64,000 nt of DNA from [Clostridium] scindens (GCF_019597925.1 NZ_CP080442.1:2646001-2710000), one strand, 5' to 3'; shown: positions 7,687 through 15,489, counted from the stretch's first letter. A program made the numbers and translations. Notes: a model not told the origin generated them from the letters alone.

Positions 7687-8207
7687 CCAACTTCATCCTT
7701 CACCTTCCCCAAATTCGGCAGCACTTCAAACAGCGGTTCCACCGCTTCCACATTCAGTCCATTCAGTTTCACCCGATACAGCGGATACTGCCTGAGCGTC
7801 TCGCCTTCATACACATTTCCTGCGGTATAATCCGGGTCTTTTGCCACTTCTCCCGGTACTCCCTGGATATAATGGAGTTTCATGTTTTCAATGGCTCCAT
7901 TTGCTTCTATCTGCGCGACTACCAGATCATTCCGCAACTGATTCTGCGTGCCATTATTAATCGTAATGTCCTCATATTCCCCAAACGGAATGCGTCCGAC
8001 TGCTCCTCCTACTACCAGTGCTCCGTCATATACCCGAAGCAGGTTATTGGAGATCAAAGTTGCTTTTAACTTCTGTCCTACATTTACGACTCCATCCATA
8101 CCGATAACTGCTTCCCATATGGCTCTGTCGTCTGCTGCGTTAATGTGTGCTTCCGCCTGAGGCGGCGTTTCAATTGTAATTCCTTTTAATCCCATATTAT
8201 TCACCAA
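7602..8207 (-). CDS. Tail fibre / receptor-binding protein, constant N-terminal part
   Basis: About 170 constant residues (ATG at 8195; an earlier TTG at 8207 is possible) lead into the crossover site. The start GLKGITIETPPQAEAHINAA and the VVGGAVGRIPFG, ITINNGTQNQLRNDLVVAQI and LRQYPLYRVKLNGLNVEAV segments match the baseplate-attachment domain found in many siphophage fibres of gut Firmicutes. The gene overlaps the 3' end of the Tal gene. Because of the extra base in site D the frame ends early, with the tail KRRNSSEAGICTPHHDYGD. With any of the four cassettes in frame the product would be about 275-290 residues. Confidence 0.8.
   Translation of the reverse strand: MVNNMGLKGITIETPPQAEAHINAADDRAIWEAVIGMDGVVNVGQKLKATLISNNLLRVYDGALVVGGAVGRIPFGEYEDITINNGTQNQLRNDLVVAQIEANGAIENMKLHYIQGVPGEVAKDPDYTAGNVYEGETLRQYPLYRVKLNGLNVEAVEPLFEVLPNLGKVKDEVGELNRKFVFKRRNSSEAGICTPHHDYGD
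7667..7686 (-). repeat. Crossover site D (junction with constant fibre part)
   Basis: TGAATTAAATAGAAAATTTG on the minus strand, with one extra T compared with site A. It marks the right edge of the invertible region. Confidence 0.75.
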
Positions 8208-9186
8208 CCTTATATTCTATAGTTTTATTGTTAACATCGAGTTTCAATATTTTGCCTGTTACAGGCTGTTTCATGTACAATCCTGTGATTCTCTCGCGGC
8301 CGCCCACGATATCTCCGACTGCCACTTCGATATCCTGGATTGTTATACTTAGTTCCTTATAGTTTCCTGCATCTTTCAGTTTTTCCGTACCGTCTTCAAT
8401 CATCTTTGCCCGGTCGGATTGGCTTGTTACCTCATACACTGCCGCCCTTTCGTCTGCTCCGAAGAAGGACTGCTTTTCGCTGACATTTCCTTCTTCATCC
8501 GCATACAGATGGACTGTGATTAATTTTTCTTCCTTATCCTTGCCATAGCAGACCAGATGATTGGTTCCCATCTGATAATCCCGTGTGGTAAAATGCACTT
8601 TATTGTCATTGCTATATTCTATATTTTCTGAATAATCCACGATGGGCACCGCCCGGATCACTACGCATCCGGAAAACTTCTGCTGTTCATAGACAAGTTC
8701 CAGTTTTGCTCCTGCGGACTTCAGCATCCCGGTCAATCCTTCCAGACCATCCACGTAGCCATCCATCTCATAGCCTTGTATCTGGATGCCGCTGTCAACA
8801 TCATCTACCTGCATCAGGCCGTCAAACCATCCTTCTGTCAGGACTGCCAATACTTCATTGGCTTCTCCAGATATGGTTAGTTTTTCCTGTCCCTTTTCTG
8901 GGCAAATGATTTTCTGCTGCATCAGTCCTCTCCAGGTATAGCCTCTTAAGAATACGGAGTCTTCATAAGTCGAGGTCTCTTTATCTTCGATTAGACCTCC
9001 GTATTCGGTGCCTGGCAGGTAGATCCGATCCCCCAGCTGATATCCTAGATTCATATATTCGGAAAACGCCATCTGGAGTTCAAAATCATTGGTATCTCCC
9101 AGATCAATGTCCAACTGTGCAGATTCTGTCAGAAATCCTTTTTCCTGCCCTCTGCTGTTGGCAATAATCATATCTTTTATGCACAT
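8197..9186 (-). CDS. Tail-tip (Tal-like) protein, Gp37-like siphovirus family
   Basis: This 329-residue protein follows Dit with a 10-base overlap and precedes the fibre, the usual place of the tail-associated lysin or baseplate hub. The N-terminal half has the hub-like pattern (YMNLGYQLGDRIYLPGTEYG near residue 45), and the C-terminal half the SITIQDIEVAVGDIVGGRER motif seen in the Siphovirus ReqiPepy6 Gp37-like family. No peptidase or muramidase domain follows, so it is a short hub without a wall-degrading extension. Start could also be the internal Met at 9171. Confidence 0.75.
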   Translation of the reverse strand: MCIKDMIIANSRGQEKGFLTESAQLDIDLGDTNDFELQMAFSEYMNLGYQLGDRIYLPGTEYGGLIEDKETSTYEDSVFLRGYTWRGLMQQKIICPEKGQEKLTISGEANEVLAVLTEGWFDGLMQVDDVDSGIQIQGYEMDGYVDGLEGLTGMLKSAGAKLELVYEQQKFSGCVVIRAVPIVDYSENIEYSNDNKVHFTTRDYQMGTNHLVCYGKDKEEKLITVHLYADEEGNVSEKQSFFGADERAAVYEVTSQSDRAKMIEDGTEKLKDAGNYKELSITIQDIEVAVGDIVGGRERITGLYMKQPVTGKILKLDVNNKTIEYKVGE

Positions 9187-9989
9187 CTTGGCTGGCTCCT
9201 TTCCTGGAACAGGATAATGTCAAATCCAAAATCCCCGTTCCATTTTACCCGGCTCATGCCCTGTGGAATTCTGGCAAAGATATTCTGTTCTTTCTCTCTG
9301 CTGTTAAATGCATTTTCCCTGCTGCCGTCTGTCTTCGTAAGTATAATCGTTCCCTGGGAACTATCTATTGTCACGTACTCTCCTGCCTCGATCTTCATAT
9401 TCACCTGATATAACTGGTCTCCTATGAAAACCGCCGGGCTTATGGCAGGTCCGAATATCACCATGCGGAAATCCGTTTCCGTATAATGTTCATTTAGTAT
9501 TGTCATATCTGACAGACCGTTAGAGTAGCGGTATGGATAACGCAGTGGATATCTCTTGTTATCCCTTGACATGGTATCTGTCGGCTCATAATGCATCTCT
9601 TTTTCCTCTATCCAATAAGGATAGTCCGTGGTCACCGCAAGTTCTGTCACCGCAAGCACATCCGACTCCCATTCCGTCTTTTTGGACTCAGTAATGTAAC
9701 ATTTTAGATACTGCTGGTTGAAGTACAGCCTGCCTGGCACGCCGGCCAGTATGTCTTTCTCAAATATCTCTGTCACCAAGTCCAGTGCTCTGTGATATTC
9801 CGCTTTTGACGCAAATACCTCAAAGGTAACACTTTTCTCATGGATCTCCTTTTCAAACCCGGTAATCTGGTTTGCAGATGACAGGGCGTTCCACTTATAA
9901 TCCAGCAGATCTCCCGCCAGCAAATGATAGGGTCCGCTCTTTAGATCCACCACCTCGCCAAAATGATTCTTATAATACACATTCATCAT
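9177..9989 (-). CDS. Distal tail protein (Dit)
   Basis: At 270 residues, between tape measure and Tal, this is the Dit position. The N-terminal part (HFGEVVDLKSGPYHLLAGD) and a central belt region resemble the Siphoviridae tail-component family, and the C-terminal part (GEYVTIDSSQGTIILTKTDG, then IPQGMSRVKWNG) is a galectin-like fold common in Dit proteins. Dit forms the hexameric ring between tube and tip. Its start overlaps the tape-measure stop by four bases, so translation is probably coupled. Confidence 0.8.
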   Translation of the reverse strand: MMNVYYKNHFGEVVDLKSGPYHLLAGDLLDYKWNALSSANQITGFEKEIHEKSVTFEVFASKAEYHRALDLVTEIFEKDILAGVPGRLYFNQQYLKCYITESKKTEWESDVLAVTELAVTTDYPYWIEEKEMHYEPTDTMSRDNKRYPLRYPYRYSNGLSDMTILNEHYTETDFRMVIFGPAISPAVFIGDQLYQVNMKIEAGEYVTIDSSQGTIILTKTDGSRENAFNSREKEQNIFARIPQGMSRVKWNGDFGFDIILFQERSQPRCA

Positions 9990-11689
9990 ACTGTCACTGG
10001 CACTCCTTTCTTTAATGCTCTGTTTACCTGACGTCCATTCAGGAATACAGGCCTGTCTGTTCTTTCATTGTTGATCTTTCTCTGCCGGCGTTCGAACTCA
10101 TCAAAGTCGAATCCCTGCATTGCGCTGCCGCCGGACAGGATGGAATTCTGATAAGAGATTCCGCCTCCAAAGGTGGACATAGCCACGCTTGCCTGGCCTT
10201 CCAGCGTCTTTAACGCCTGCCCCAGTCCTTTCTTCATTTCTCCCAAAGGAACATTGGATTCAAATCCGATTCCCATGCCTAATGCCATCATCTTGCCTAT
10301 TTTGTCACGGAAAACTCGGGATGGGGAATTGATTTTAAATAAGTCTCTTATTGCGTTAAATGCTTTGTGTCCCACATCCACTACCATATCGAGCAGCATG
10401 GAGGCAGCCTTTCCAATACCATTCTTGATACCTTCGATAATATCGTGTCCTACCGCCCCCCAATCAACGCTGCTAAAGGAAGATTTTATTGAATCAATAA
10501 TCTGCGGTATCGCATCAATAATTTTCGGTATCGCCTCCACCAATCCAATAGCCAACTGACCAATCAACACTATGCCTGTCTGGATAATCTGAGGAATCAT
10601 CGTCAATATTCCAGTCAGCAGACTCTGAATTATGCCCGGAGCCATTGCAATCAATATTGGTATTGCGTTAATCAGTCCTTGCGCCAATCCCATAAGTAAA
10701 GTTAGGCCCGAACTGATCAACTGCGGGATATTGTCAAGCAGTCCTTGGATCAATGTTAGTATTAATGTAATCGCTGTCGGTACCAGCATAGGGAGTTGTG
10801 CCGCAATTCCTTCAATCAGCCCGGATAGTATACTGAATCCTCCTGCTAAAAGGGCCGGTAGATTGGCCGTTATCGCCAACATCAGGCTATTAAGAAGTAG
10901 TGCTCCTTGTTCCATCAATGCGGGCAATGCTTCTACAATTCCATTGCACAGATTTGTAATAATCTCAGGACCTTTTGTCATCATCATCTCCAGCAATCCA
11001 TCAATCTCATCACCATATGCCTGGTGCAACAGGCCTAAACCAGCGACAACCAGTCCGATACCTGCGCCTATCCCCATTAATTTGAGGAACCCCATCCCAA
11101 AACTAGCTGCTTTATCCAAAACAACTGAAAAAGACGAACTAACCTCCGTTCCCCATTTTCCTAAATAGGAGCCTATTTCCCCTAACTTGCCTGTAAGTCC
11201 TTGGAATTTGGATAAAACTTTCCCACCAAAGGCTCCAACTTTCTCCCCTATTGATGATACGGTTGAGCCTATTTTATTCGCAGTCTCTATCACTTTAGGG
11301 GCAAAGTCTTGTATCGGCTTTATCAGTACTTTTGTAAAATCTGAAAAACTAGATCCTAAAAGTCCTATCTTATCTCCAATTCCCGAAAATATCTCTGGGA
11401 TTTTCATCATTCCCTTACCTATTTTGTCTACTGCTCCTATCGCATTGCCAATGCCACCAGTCACAATCCCTACTGCACCTTTTACACTTTCATAACCTGC
11501 AATTACGCCTAATATATTCGGCATTACGCCTGCCATGTCTGAACTGAGCGTATCAAATGATACTCCGGTTTTTGACAATGACTCTGCCAATTGGGCAAAT
11601 ATGGTATTTGCGTTTGTTACAATCTTTCCCATATTATCTACTATGCCGGTAATGTCATCTAACGCTTTGTTTGTCTTTTCTTCTGCCAT
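9986..11689 (-). CDS. Short tail tape-measure protein
   Basis: The 567-residue product has an alpha-helical N-terminus (residues 1-60) and a long central stretch of repeated hydrophobic helices with GLL, GLI and IPQI elements (about residues 190-400) and ends in INSPSRVFRDKIGKMMALG, the standard C-terminal motif of Firmicutes siphophage tape measures. Tape-measure length sets tail length; 567 residues is short and implies a tail of roughly 80-90 nm by the usual 1.5 angstrom per residue rule. It follows the two chaperone genes, as in complete siphophage tail modules. Confidence 0.85.
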   Translation of the reverse strand: MAEEKTNKALDDITGIVDNMGKIVTNANTIFAQLAESLSKTGVSFDTLSSDMAGVMPNILGVIAGYESVKGAVGIVTGGIGNAIGAVDKIGKGMMKIPEIFSGIGDKIGLLGSSFSDFTKVLIKPIQDFAPKVIETANKIGSTVSSIGEKVGAFGGKVLSKFQGLTGKLGEIGSYLGKWGTEVSSSFSVVLDKAASFGMGFLKLMGIGAGIGLVVAGLGLLHQAYGDEIDGLLEMMMTKGPEIITNLCNGIVEALPALMEQGALLLNSLMLAITANLPALLAGGFSILSGLIEGIAAQLPMLVPTAITLILTLIQGLLDNIPQLISSGLTLLMGLAQGLINAIPILIAMAPGIIQSLLTGILTMIPQIIQTGIVLIGQLAIGLVEAIPKIIDAIPQIIDSIKSSFSSVDWGAVGHDIIEGIKNGIGKAASMLLDMVVDVGHKAFNAIRDLFKINSPSRVFRDKIGKMMALGMGIGFESNVPLGEMKKGLGQALKTLEGQASVAMSTFGGGISYQNSILSGGSAMQGFDFDEFERRQRKINNERTDRPVFLNGRQVNRALKKGVPVTV

Positions 11690-11741
11690 GTTATCATCCT
11701 TTCTTGATTAACACGGCTCACTGGCTCACATATGTCTTCTT

Positions 11742-11918
11742 CTAATTTTTTATTCTGATTTCTACCTCTCTCCCGCACTTCTTGCATCGGATATACACTC
11801 CGCTGCACTGTGCGGTGTTGTCATATATCAATAGTTTCTGCCCGCATTCTTGATTGGGGCAGCGGTACCATTTCCGCACAACCGGAATCTTCAGCACCTT
11901 TTCAATCTGCTTTGTCAT
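11742..11918 (-). CDS. Com-like zinc-finger protein, 58 residues
   Basis: The frame starts at ATG 11918, overlapping the preceding stop as ATGA, and ends at TAG 11742. The product MTKQIEKVLKIPVV... carries CPNQECG and CKKCG, a four-cysteine zinc ribbon like phage Mu Com, which regulates translation of a phage mRNA. Its place between the Gp15 gene and the tape-measure gene suggests a role in controlling tail-gene translation, but this is inference; it could be a simple structural zinc protein. Confidence 0.65.
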   Translation of the reverse strand: MTKQIEKVLKIPVVRKWYRCPNQECGQKLLIYDNTAQCSGVYIRCKKCGREVEIRIKN

Positions 11919-12481
11919 GAGAATAATTCTCCTATCTCATAATCGGATACGCTGCCCTTCTTTCTGTGGAGCGCGACCCGTTTCTTGATCTCTTTTACCC
12001 GCTTTCTTTCTTCCTTGTCTTTAATCGAATTCAGATCTGCTTTGCGGTACATCATTCTTTGCTTAATCTCCGCCTGCTCCGGCAGGCCTTCGAATAGAAT
12101 CAGGAATTTCCACCAGTGCATGTACCTCACCCGTTCAAGGTCAATGCCATAGTACTCCAGGAAAGCAGCGAAGATGCAGCCGGCATCTTCGGTGTATGAA
12201 AACACCGGCTCGCTTTCGCTTTTTGAGGAATCAGTCTTCTTTGGCTCAGGGTAAAGCACATTGCCTGCCAGGAACTCTCCCAGTTTATATATTGCTTCTT
12301 CCGTATCTTCCGGGCAGTCGATATACCACTGCAATAAGAGTTCTGCCTTCTTTCTGCCGGGAACTCCCTCGTCATCCAGAAGTTCTACCAGTTTGATCCA
12401 TTCCCGGAAATCTGTCACAATGCGGTACCGCTTGCCTCTGACTTCCACATAGTCAGGAAACTTTTCATATAAAGGGTTCAT
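11915..12481 (-). CDS. Gp15-family tail assembly protein
   Basis: The 188-residue protein matches the bacteriophage Gp15 family (MNPLYEKFPDYVEVRGKRYR at the start, then IKLVELLDD, LLLQWYIDCPEDTEEAIYKL and MHWWKFLILFEGLP). The family lies between the tube protein and the tape measure in Firmicutes siphophages and is taken to be the second tail-assembly chaperone. I prefer ATG 12481 with AGGTG six bases upstream over the GTG at 12490. It ends in the ATGA overlap with the Com-like gene. Confidence 0.8.
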   Translation of the reverse strand: MNPLYEKFPDYVEVRGKRYRIVTDFREWIKLVELLDDEGVPGRKKAELLLQWYIDCPEDTEEAIYKLGEFLAGNVLYPEPKKTDSSKSESEPVFSYTEDAGCIFAAFLEYYGIDLERVRYMHWWKFLILFEGLPEQAEIKQRMMYRKADLNSIKDKEERKRVKEIKKRVALHRKKGSVSDYEIGELFS

Positions 12482-12486
12482 AGGAA

Positions 12487-12873
12487 TCACCTGTTATGAT
12501 GCTGCCCTTTCTGGCCGCCTTGCCTCTGCTGCGTATTACGGTTCGCAGTTACATAATATTTGCTATAGCTTTGATCCATCCGTCCGCCTTCCTGTTCTCC
12601 AAACCGGGAAAATGATTCTGCTGACTGGATCGCCAGTTCCAGGCTGACTCTTCCTTCATACATCTTTTCACTGGTTCCCGGGCCAAATATATGGTCAAAG
12701 AACTGGGCAAAACAGTCTACCTGCGCGCGGATAATGTCGCTTTTCTTTCCCACCTTTGGGGTTTCTTTGCTCTGGATGACCAACTGCTCCTGGGCTTCCT
12801 CCAGGGCGTCCATGAAGTCCGCATCTGTAAAGTCAATCTCTTGTTCAAATGTTCCGAATTTCCACAAACTCAT
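12487..12873 (-). CDS. Tail assembly chaperone-like protein
   Basis: This 128-residue acidic protein follows the tube protein and precedes Gp15, the position of the first tail assembly chaperone in siphophages. The N-terminus WKFGTFEQEIDFTDADFMDA and the FAQFFDHIFGPGTSEKMYEG segment are typical of the small tail proteins in this slot. The last 25 residues are Gln- and Gly-rich. Unlike lambda G/GT, the downstream gene has its own start and ribosome site, so no programmed frameshift is needed. Confidence 0.7.
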   Translation of the reverse strand: MSLWKFGTFEQEIDFTDADFMDALEEAQEQLVIQSKETPKVGKKSDIIRAQVDCFAQFFDHIFGPGTSEKMYEGRVSLELAIQSAESFSRFGEQEGGRMDQSYSKYYVTANRNTQQRQGGQKGQHHNR

Positions 12874-12895
12874 CTAACTGATTCCTCTCTTTCTC

Positions 12896-13405
12896 TTAGG
12901 CTTCTGCCGGGATCTCGCCCTCTACGAATGTGCATGTCTGCCATTTATCTGTCGTTGTGCAGTATCCTTTTACGATTTCAGATACAGCCTTAAAGTTTCC
13001 GCTGTAGATCAGGGCATCCGTGCCGTCTCCTGTCGTATCAGGAACTACGCTGTATGTACGCTTTCTGGCCGGATATTTGCCTCCTGCCTTCTCCTCGAAT
13101 ACATCCACGCTTACGATCTCTACCTGCGCGTCTACGCCCAGAAGCTCGTCGTCTGTAATATTGGCGATCTTTTCATGTACTGCATTGTTGGTATAGCGGT
13201 CAAATGCATACTCGATTCCGGTAGCATAGCCGACTACGTCAGTCCTCTCCGTTGCCTCATCGATATACTGGCGCGCGTATTCTTTTGCCTCCTTGCCCTC
13301 GATCAATGAGGTGAATCCGGTAATCCTGTCATAAGTTCCTTCTGCTCCTACCTTCATAAAGGCCAGTCTCTTGTGTCTTCCTACTAATTTCTGATTGTTT
13401 GTCAT
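12896..13405 (-). CDS. Major tail (tube) protein
   Basis: The 169-residue protein is in the tube position and has the features of the phi13-type major tail protein: an N-terminal arm, RITGFTSLIEGKEAKEYARQYIDEATER (described here in two parts), a central GIEYAFDRY and a C-terminal beta strand pair with SVVPDTTGDGTDALIYSGNF cut by glycine turns. It polymerises into the hollow tail tube. There is no sheath gene, so the tail is of the flexible non-contractile kind. A good ribosome site (AGGAGAGAG) precedes the ATG. Confidence 0.8.
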   Translation of the reverse strand: MTNNQKLVGRHKRLAFMKVGAEGTYDRITGFTSLIEGKEAKEYARQYIDEATERTDVVGYATGIEYAFDRYTNNAVHEKIANITDDELLGVDAQVEIVSVDVFEEKAGGKYPARKRTYSVVPDTTGDGTDALIYSGNFKAVSEIVKGYCTTTDKWQTCTFVEGEIPAEA

Positions 13406-13473
13406 AATTCTCTCTCCTTCTACTTTTAAAAAATTTTTGCTGTCTTTTTTGCTGTCGCCATTTTTACATTCGC

Positions 13474-13899
13474 CTATCTGTTGTCAAGATAGACCATCCT
13501 GCATTCCATCAGATACTTCACGTATCCGGCTTCCCTGGAATCCAGGTATCCACTTTTTACCGTGTCGATTCTGACCGGCGTGACTCCTTCCATTTCCGGA
13601 AGGCTTCCATCCTGGCTCTGCTTCTCGAGCCATTCCTCCAGATACTGGCAGTTCCCGATGCCGTCAACCGTACGGCTTGCGTCTTCTGTATCCAGCGCTT
13701 TCATAGTTACGGTAAACCAGTACTGTTTCAGTACCTTCCCATCTGCATACTTCTTATAAACTGGCTCTCCTTTTGCCGTATTAACGGAATAGCCTTCTCC
13801 ATCGGGAAGATAATCCTTATGGATAACGCTTCCGCTAAACACCGGACAGGTCGTCAGATATTCCCGTATGCTTTCCAAAATCGTCTTTTCCTGCGCCAA
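13474..13899 (-). CDS. Tail terminator/completion-like protein, first gene of the tail operon
   Basis: The 141-residue protein starts at TTG 13899 behind GGAGGTGG. Its size, place directly before the tube gene and the pattern ILESIREYLTTCPVF ... VIHKDYLPDGEGYSV fit the minor/tail-terminator protein that caps siphophage tails. In a phage it would be preceded by head-tail connector and capsid genes; here the next thing upstream is a LexA-like box and a regulator. So this is the first structural gene. Confidence 0.65.
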   Translation of the reverse strand: MAQEKTILESIREYLTTCPVFSGSVIHKDYLPDGEGYSVNTAKGEPVYKKYADGKVLKQYWFTVTMKALDTEDASRTVDGIGNCQYLEEWLEKQSQDGSLPEMEGVTPVRIDTVKSGYLDSREAGYVKYLMECRMVYLDNR

Positions 13900-13983
13900 C
13901 TCACCACCTCCGTATCATGCTTTTTACTTTTGGCAATATTGCTAATTGACTCTCCAGTTACATAATGCTATATTGTTTTTATC

Positions 13984-13995
13984 GAACATTAGTTC
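13984..13995. promoter_or_regulatory. LexA (SOS) box upstream of the tail operon
   Basis: GAACATTAGTTC, inside CGAACATTAGTTCT, fits the Firmicutes LexA pattern GAAC-N4-GTTC. It lies 85 bp upstream of the first tail gene and overlaps the end of the small HTH gene. The window's uvrB promoter region has the same element (36220-36231), supporting that LexA of this organism uses it. Confidence 0.7.
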
Positions 13996-14219
13996 TGATC
14001 AGGTGATGGGTCATATCTTGTAAACAGCCATCGGAAGTTGTACTTTTCAAACAGGGTCTTGTGGATCTTATATGCATCCTCATAATAGAATCCCTTTTTG
14101 GTAGAGCCGTTCACGATGCTGCTGACCGTCTGATATTGACAGTCCAGAAGTTTTCCCATCTGCAGAAATGTAACTTTTTCTGTTTTCATTGCCTCAAGCA
14201 GATTTTGATAAACCAGCAT
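13989..14219 (-). CDS. Small phage-type helix-turn-helix protein
   Basis: The 76-residue product has an HTH near residues 17-40 (FLQMGKLLDCQYQTVSSIVN), in the style of small XRE-type phage regulators. It is divergent from the XRE/ImmA genes and directly upstream of the tail operon, so it may be an antirepressor or activator for the tail genes. The LexA-like box overlaps its 3' end. Confidence 0.6.
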   Translation of the reverse strand: MLVYQNLLEAMKTEKVTFLQMGKLLDCQYQTVSSIVNGSTKKGFYYEDAYKIHKTLFEKYNFRWLFTRYDPSPDQN

Positions 14220-14244
14220 TTTTTACTCCTTTCCAAGATTATTC

Positions 14245-14344
14245 AAATTCGTAGTTCCGAATTTGTTAACCTGATTATATTCTTTATTTCGTATTATGTC
14301 AATACGATAAATTCTGATTTCCGTATTTATTCGGTTTTCCGAAT
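14245..14344. promoter_or_regulatory. Divergent operator region with three palindromes
   Basis: Between the two divergent regulators stand AAATTCG-N6-CGAATTT (14245-14264), CGTATT-N5-AATACG (14290-14306) and ATTCGG-N4-CCGAAT (14329-14344). All are perfect inverted repeats of operator size, 39-45 bp apart centre to centre. The two outer ones share the TTCG/CGAA core; they are likely sites for the XRE repressor. Confidence 0.6.
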
Positions 14345-14351
14345 TTTATCA

Positions 14352-14380
14352 TTTACAAAATATGTTCAAGAGTATATAAT
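14352..14380 (+). promoter_or_regulatory. Promoter of the XRE-ImmA pair
   Basis: TTTACA at 14352-14357 and TATAAT at 14375-14380 are separated by exactly 17 bp. This sigma-A type promoter lies 43 bp before the XRE start and just past the third palindrome, so autoregulation is plausible. Confidence 0.65.
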
Positions 14381-14422
14381 GAATCTATATACCTTGGAAA
14401 GAGTATAAAATGAGGTGGAATT

Positions 14423-14752
14423 ATGGATAAAGCAAGAATCCTAGAACAGTTGATCAAGGAACAGGGCTATAATCTAAAATCTTTCGCCGCCAAGTGCGGC
14501 ATGCCCTATACAACCTTATATGGGATTATTAAGAACGGAGTAGGACGCGCCAGCGTCAACAATGTCAACCTAATATGCCGGAATCTGGGAATCGAGATGA
14601 AAGACTTGGAGGCAATGGCAAAGGGTACCCCTGTCAAAGAATACGAGCCTACTTATGAAGATGTGGAACATCTGATCGCAAGGAATGGAAAGGAATTTTC
14701 CACAGAACAGAAGATGCGCCTGATCAAGCTGCTGTCCGAAATTGATTCATAA
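14423..14752 (+). CDS. XRE-family repressor (ImmR-like)
   Basis: The 109-residue protein has a classic lambda-repressor-type HTH in residues 10-65 (LKSFAAKCGMPYTTLYGIIK), followed by a short C-terminal region rather than a LexA-type autoprotease domain. It overlaps by a few bases with the gene for an ImmA/IrrE-type metalloprotease. In ICEBs1 and related elements ImmR holds the element silent until ImmA cuts it; the same arrangement here suggests control of the tail locus. Ribosome site GAGGTGG stands 5-6 bases before the ATG. Confidence 0.8.
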   Translation: MDKARILEQLIKEQGYNLKSFAAKCGMPYTTLYGIIKNGVGRASVNNVNLICRNLGIEMKDLEAMAKGTPVKEYEPTYEDVEHLIARNGKEFSTEQKMRLIKLLSEIDS

Positions 14753-14765
14753 AGGACTGGTTTTA

Positions 14766-15488
14766 TTGGCTGATACAAAGATTATCGCCGCAACTTTAGA
14801 AGTGTTTCAGGAGTGCGAAGTGCGCTCTTTTCCGGTGGACTGCTGCAGTCTGCTTCGGCACTATGGATATAAGGTATACACCTATAAGGAATTAAAAATG
14901 AAGAATAACGAATTGTATGAGATGTGCATGGGCTATTCCGACGATGCATTTCAAGATGGATGCACCGGCATCATTGCCTACAATCAGGACAAGCCTGCCG
15001 GAAGAAGCCGTTTTTCCTTGATGCATGAACTGGGCCACCATGTCTTTGCACATGTAGGCAATTCTGCCCGGAATGAGCGGGAAGCCAATGCCTTTGCCAG
15101 CAATCTTCTGGCTCCACGCATGGCAATTCACCACGCCCATTGCCATTCTGCTTCCGATGTGGCACATATTTTTGAACTTTCCTACGAGGCCGCTTCCAAT
15201 GCATTTGCCGACTATCAGAAATGGCACGCAAGGGTTGCCCGCTATTCCATGACCACGCTGGACCAGCAGATGTACCAGCACTTTTACCATTCATCCGCAG
15301 GACGGTTCGTCTGGAATATCCGTAGATGCCCTTCTTGCGGCAAGGCACTGTACAATCGGCAGGAATGCGGCTGCCAGCTAACTGCTTATCCGGAGTACAT
15401 CCCTGCCTATAGGGCAGAAGATTCTTGGGACAGGGACAACGACCGGCAATTCAAGAAAGCGGTAAGCCGATGGCTGTATGAAGAATAG
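14766..15488 (+). CDS. ImmA/IrrE-family metallopeptidase with C-terminal zinc ribbon
   Basis: The product (about 240 residues from TTG 14766; an earlier TTG at 14742 is possible) has the zinc-protease motif HELGH (in LMHELGHHVFAHVGN) and the third-ligand helix EREANAFASNLLAPR, as in ImmA. After the protease domain comes an extra C-terminal part with CPSCGKALYNRQECGC, a zinc ribbon. The expected role is cleavage of the XRE repressor after DNA damage or another signal, releasing the tail genes. The C-terminal ribbon is an addition to the ICEBs1 ImmA design and could be the sensing part. Confidence 0.8.
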   Translation: MADTKIIAATLEVFQECEVRSFPVDCCSLLRHYGYKVYTYKELKMKNNELYEMCMGYSDDAFQDGCTGIIAYNQDKPAGRSRFSLMHELGHHVFAHVGNSARNEREANAFASNLLAPRMAIHHAHCHSASDVAHIFELSYEAASNAFADYQKWHARVARYSMTTLDQQMYQHFYHSSAGRFVWNIRRCPSCGKALYNRQECGCQLTAYPEYIPAYRAEDSWDRDNDRQFKKAVSRWLYEE

Positions 15489-15489
15489 A

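Noticed and set aside
10173..11495. Plus-strand open frames across the tape-measure gene
   Set aside because: They mirror the low-complexity repeats of the tape measure and have no starts or motifs.
12487..12490. Lambda G/GT-like programmed frameshift between the two chaperone genes
   Set aside because: The Gp15 gene has its own ATG with a ribosome site, and no slippery heptamer was seen in the right phase.
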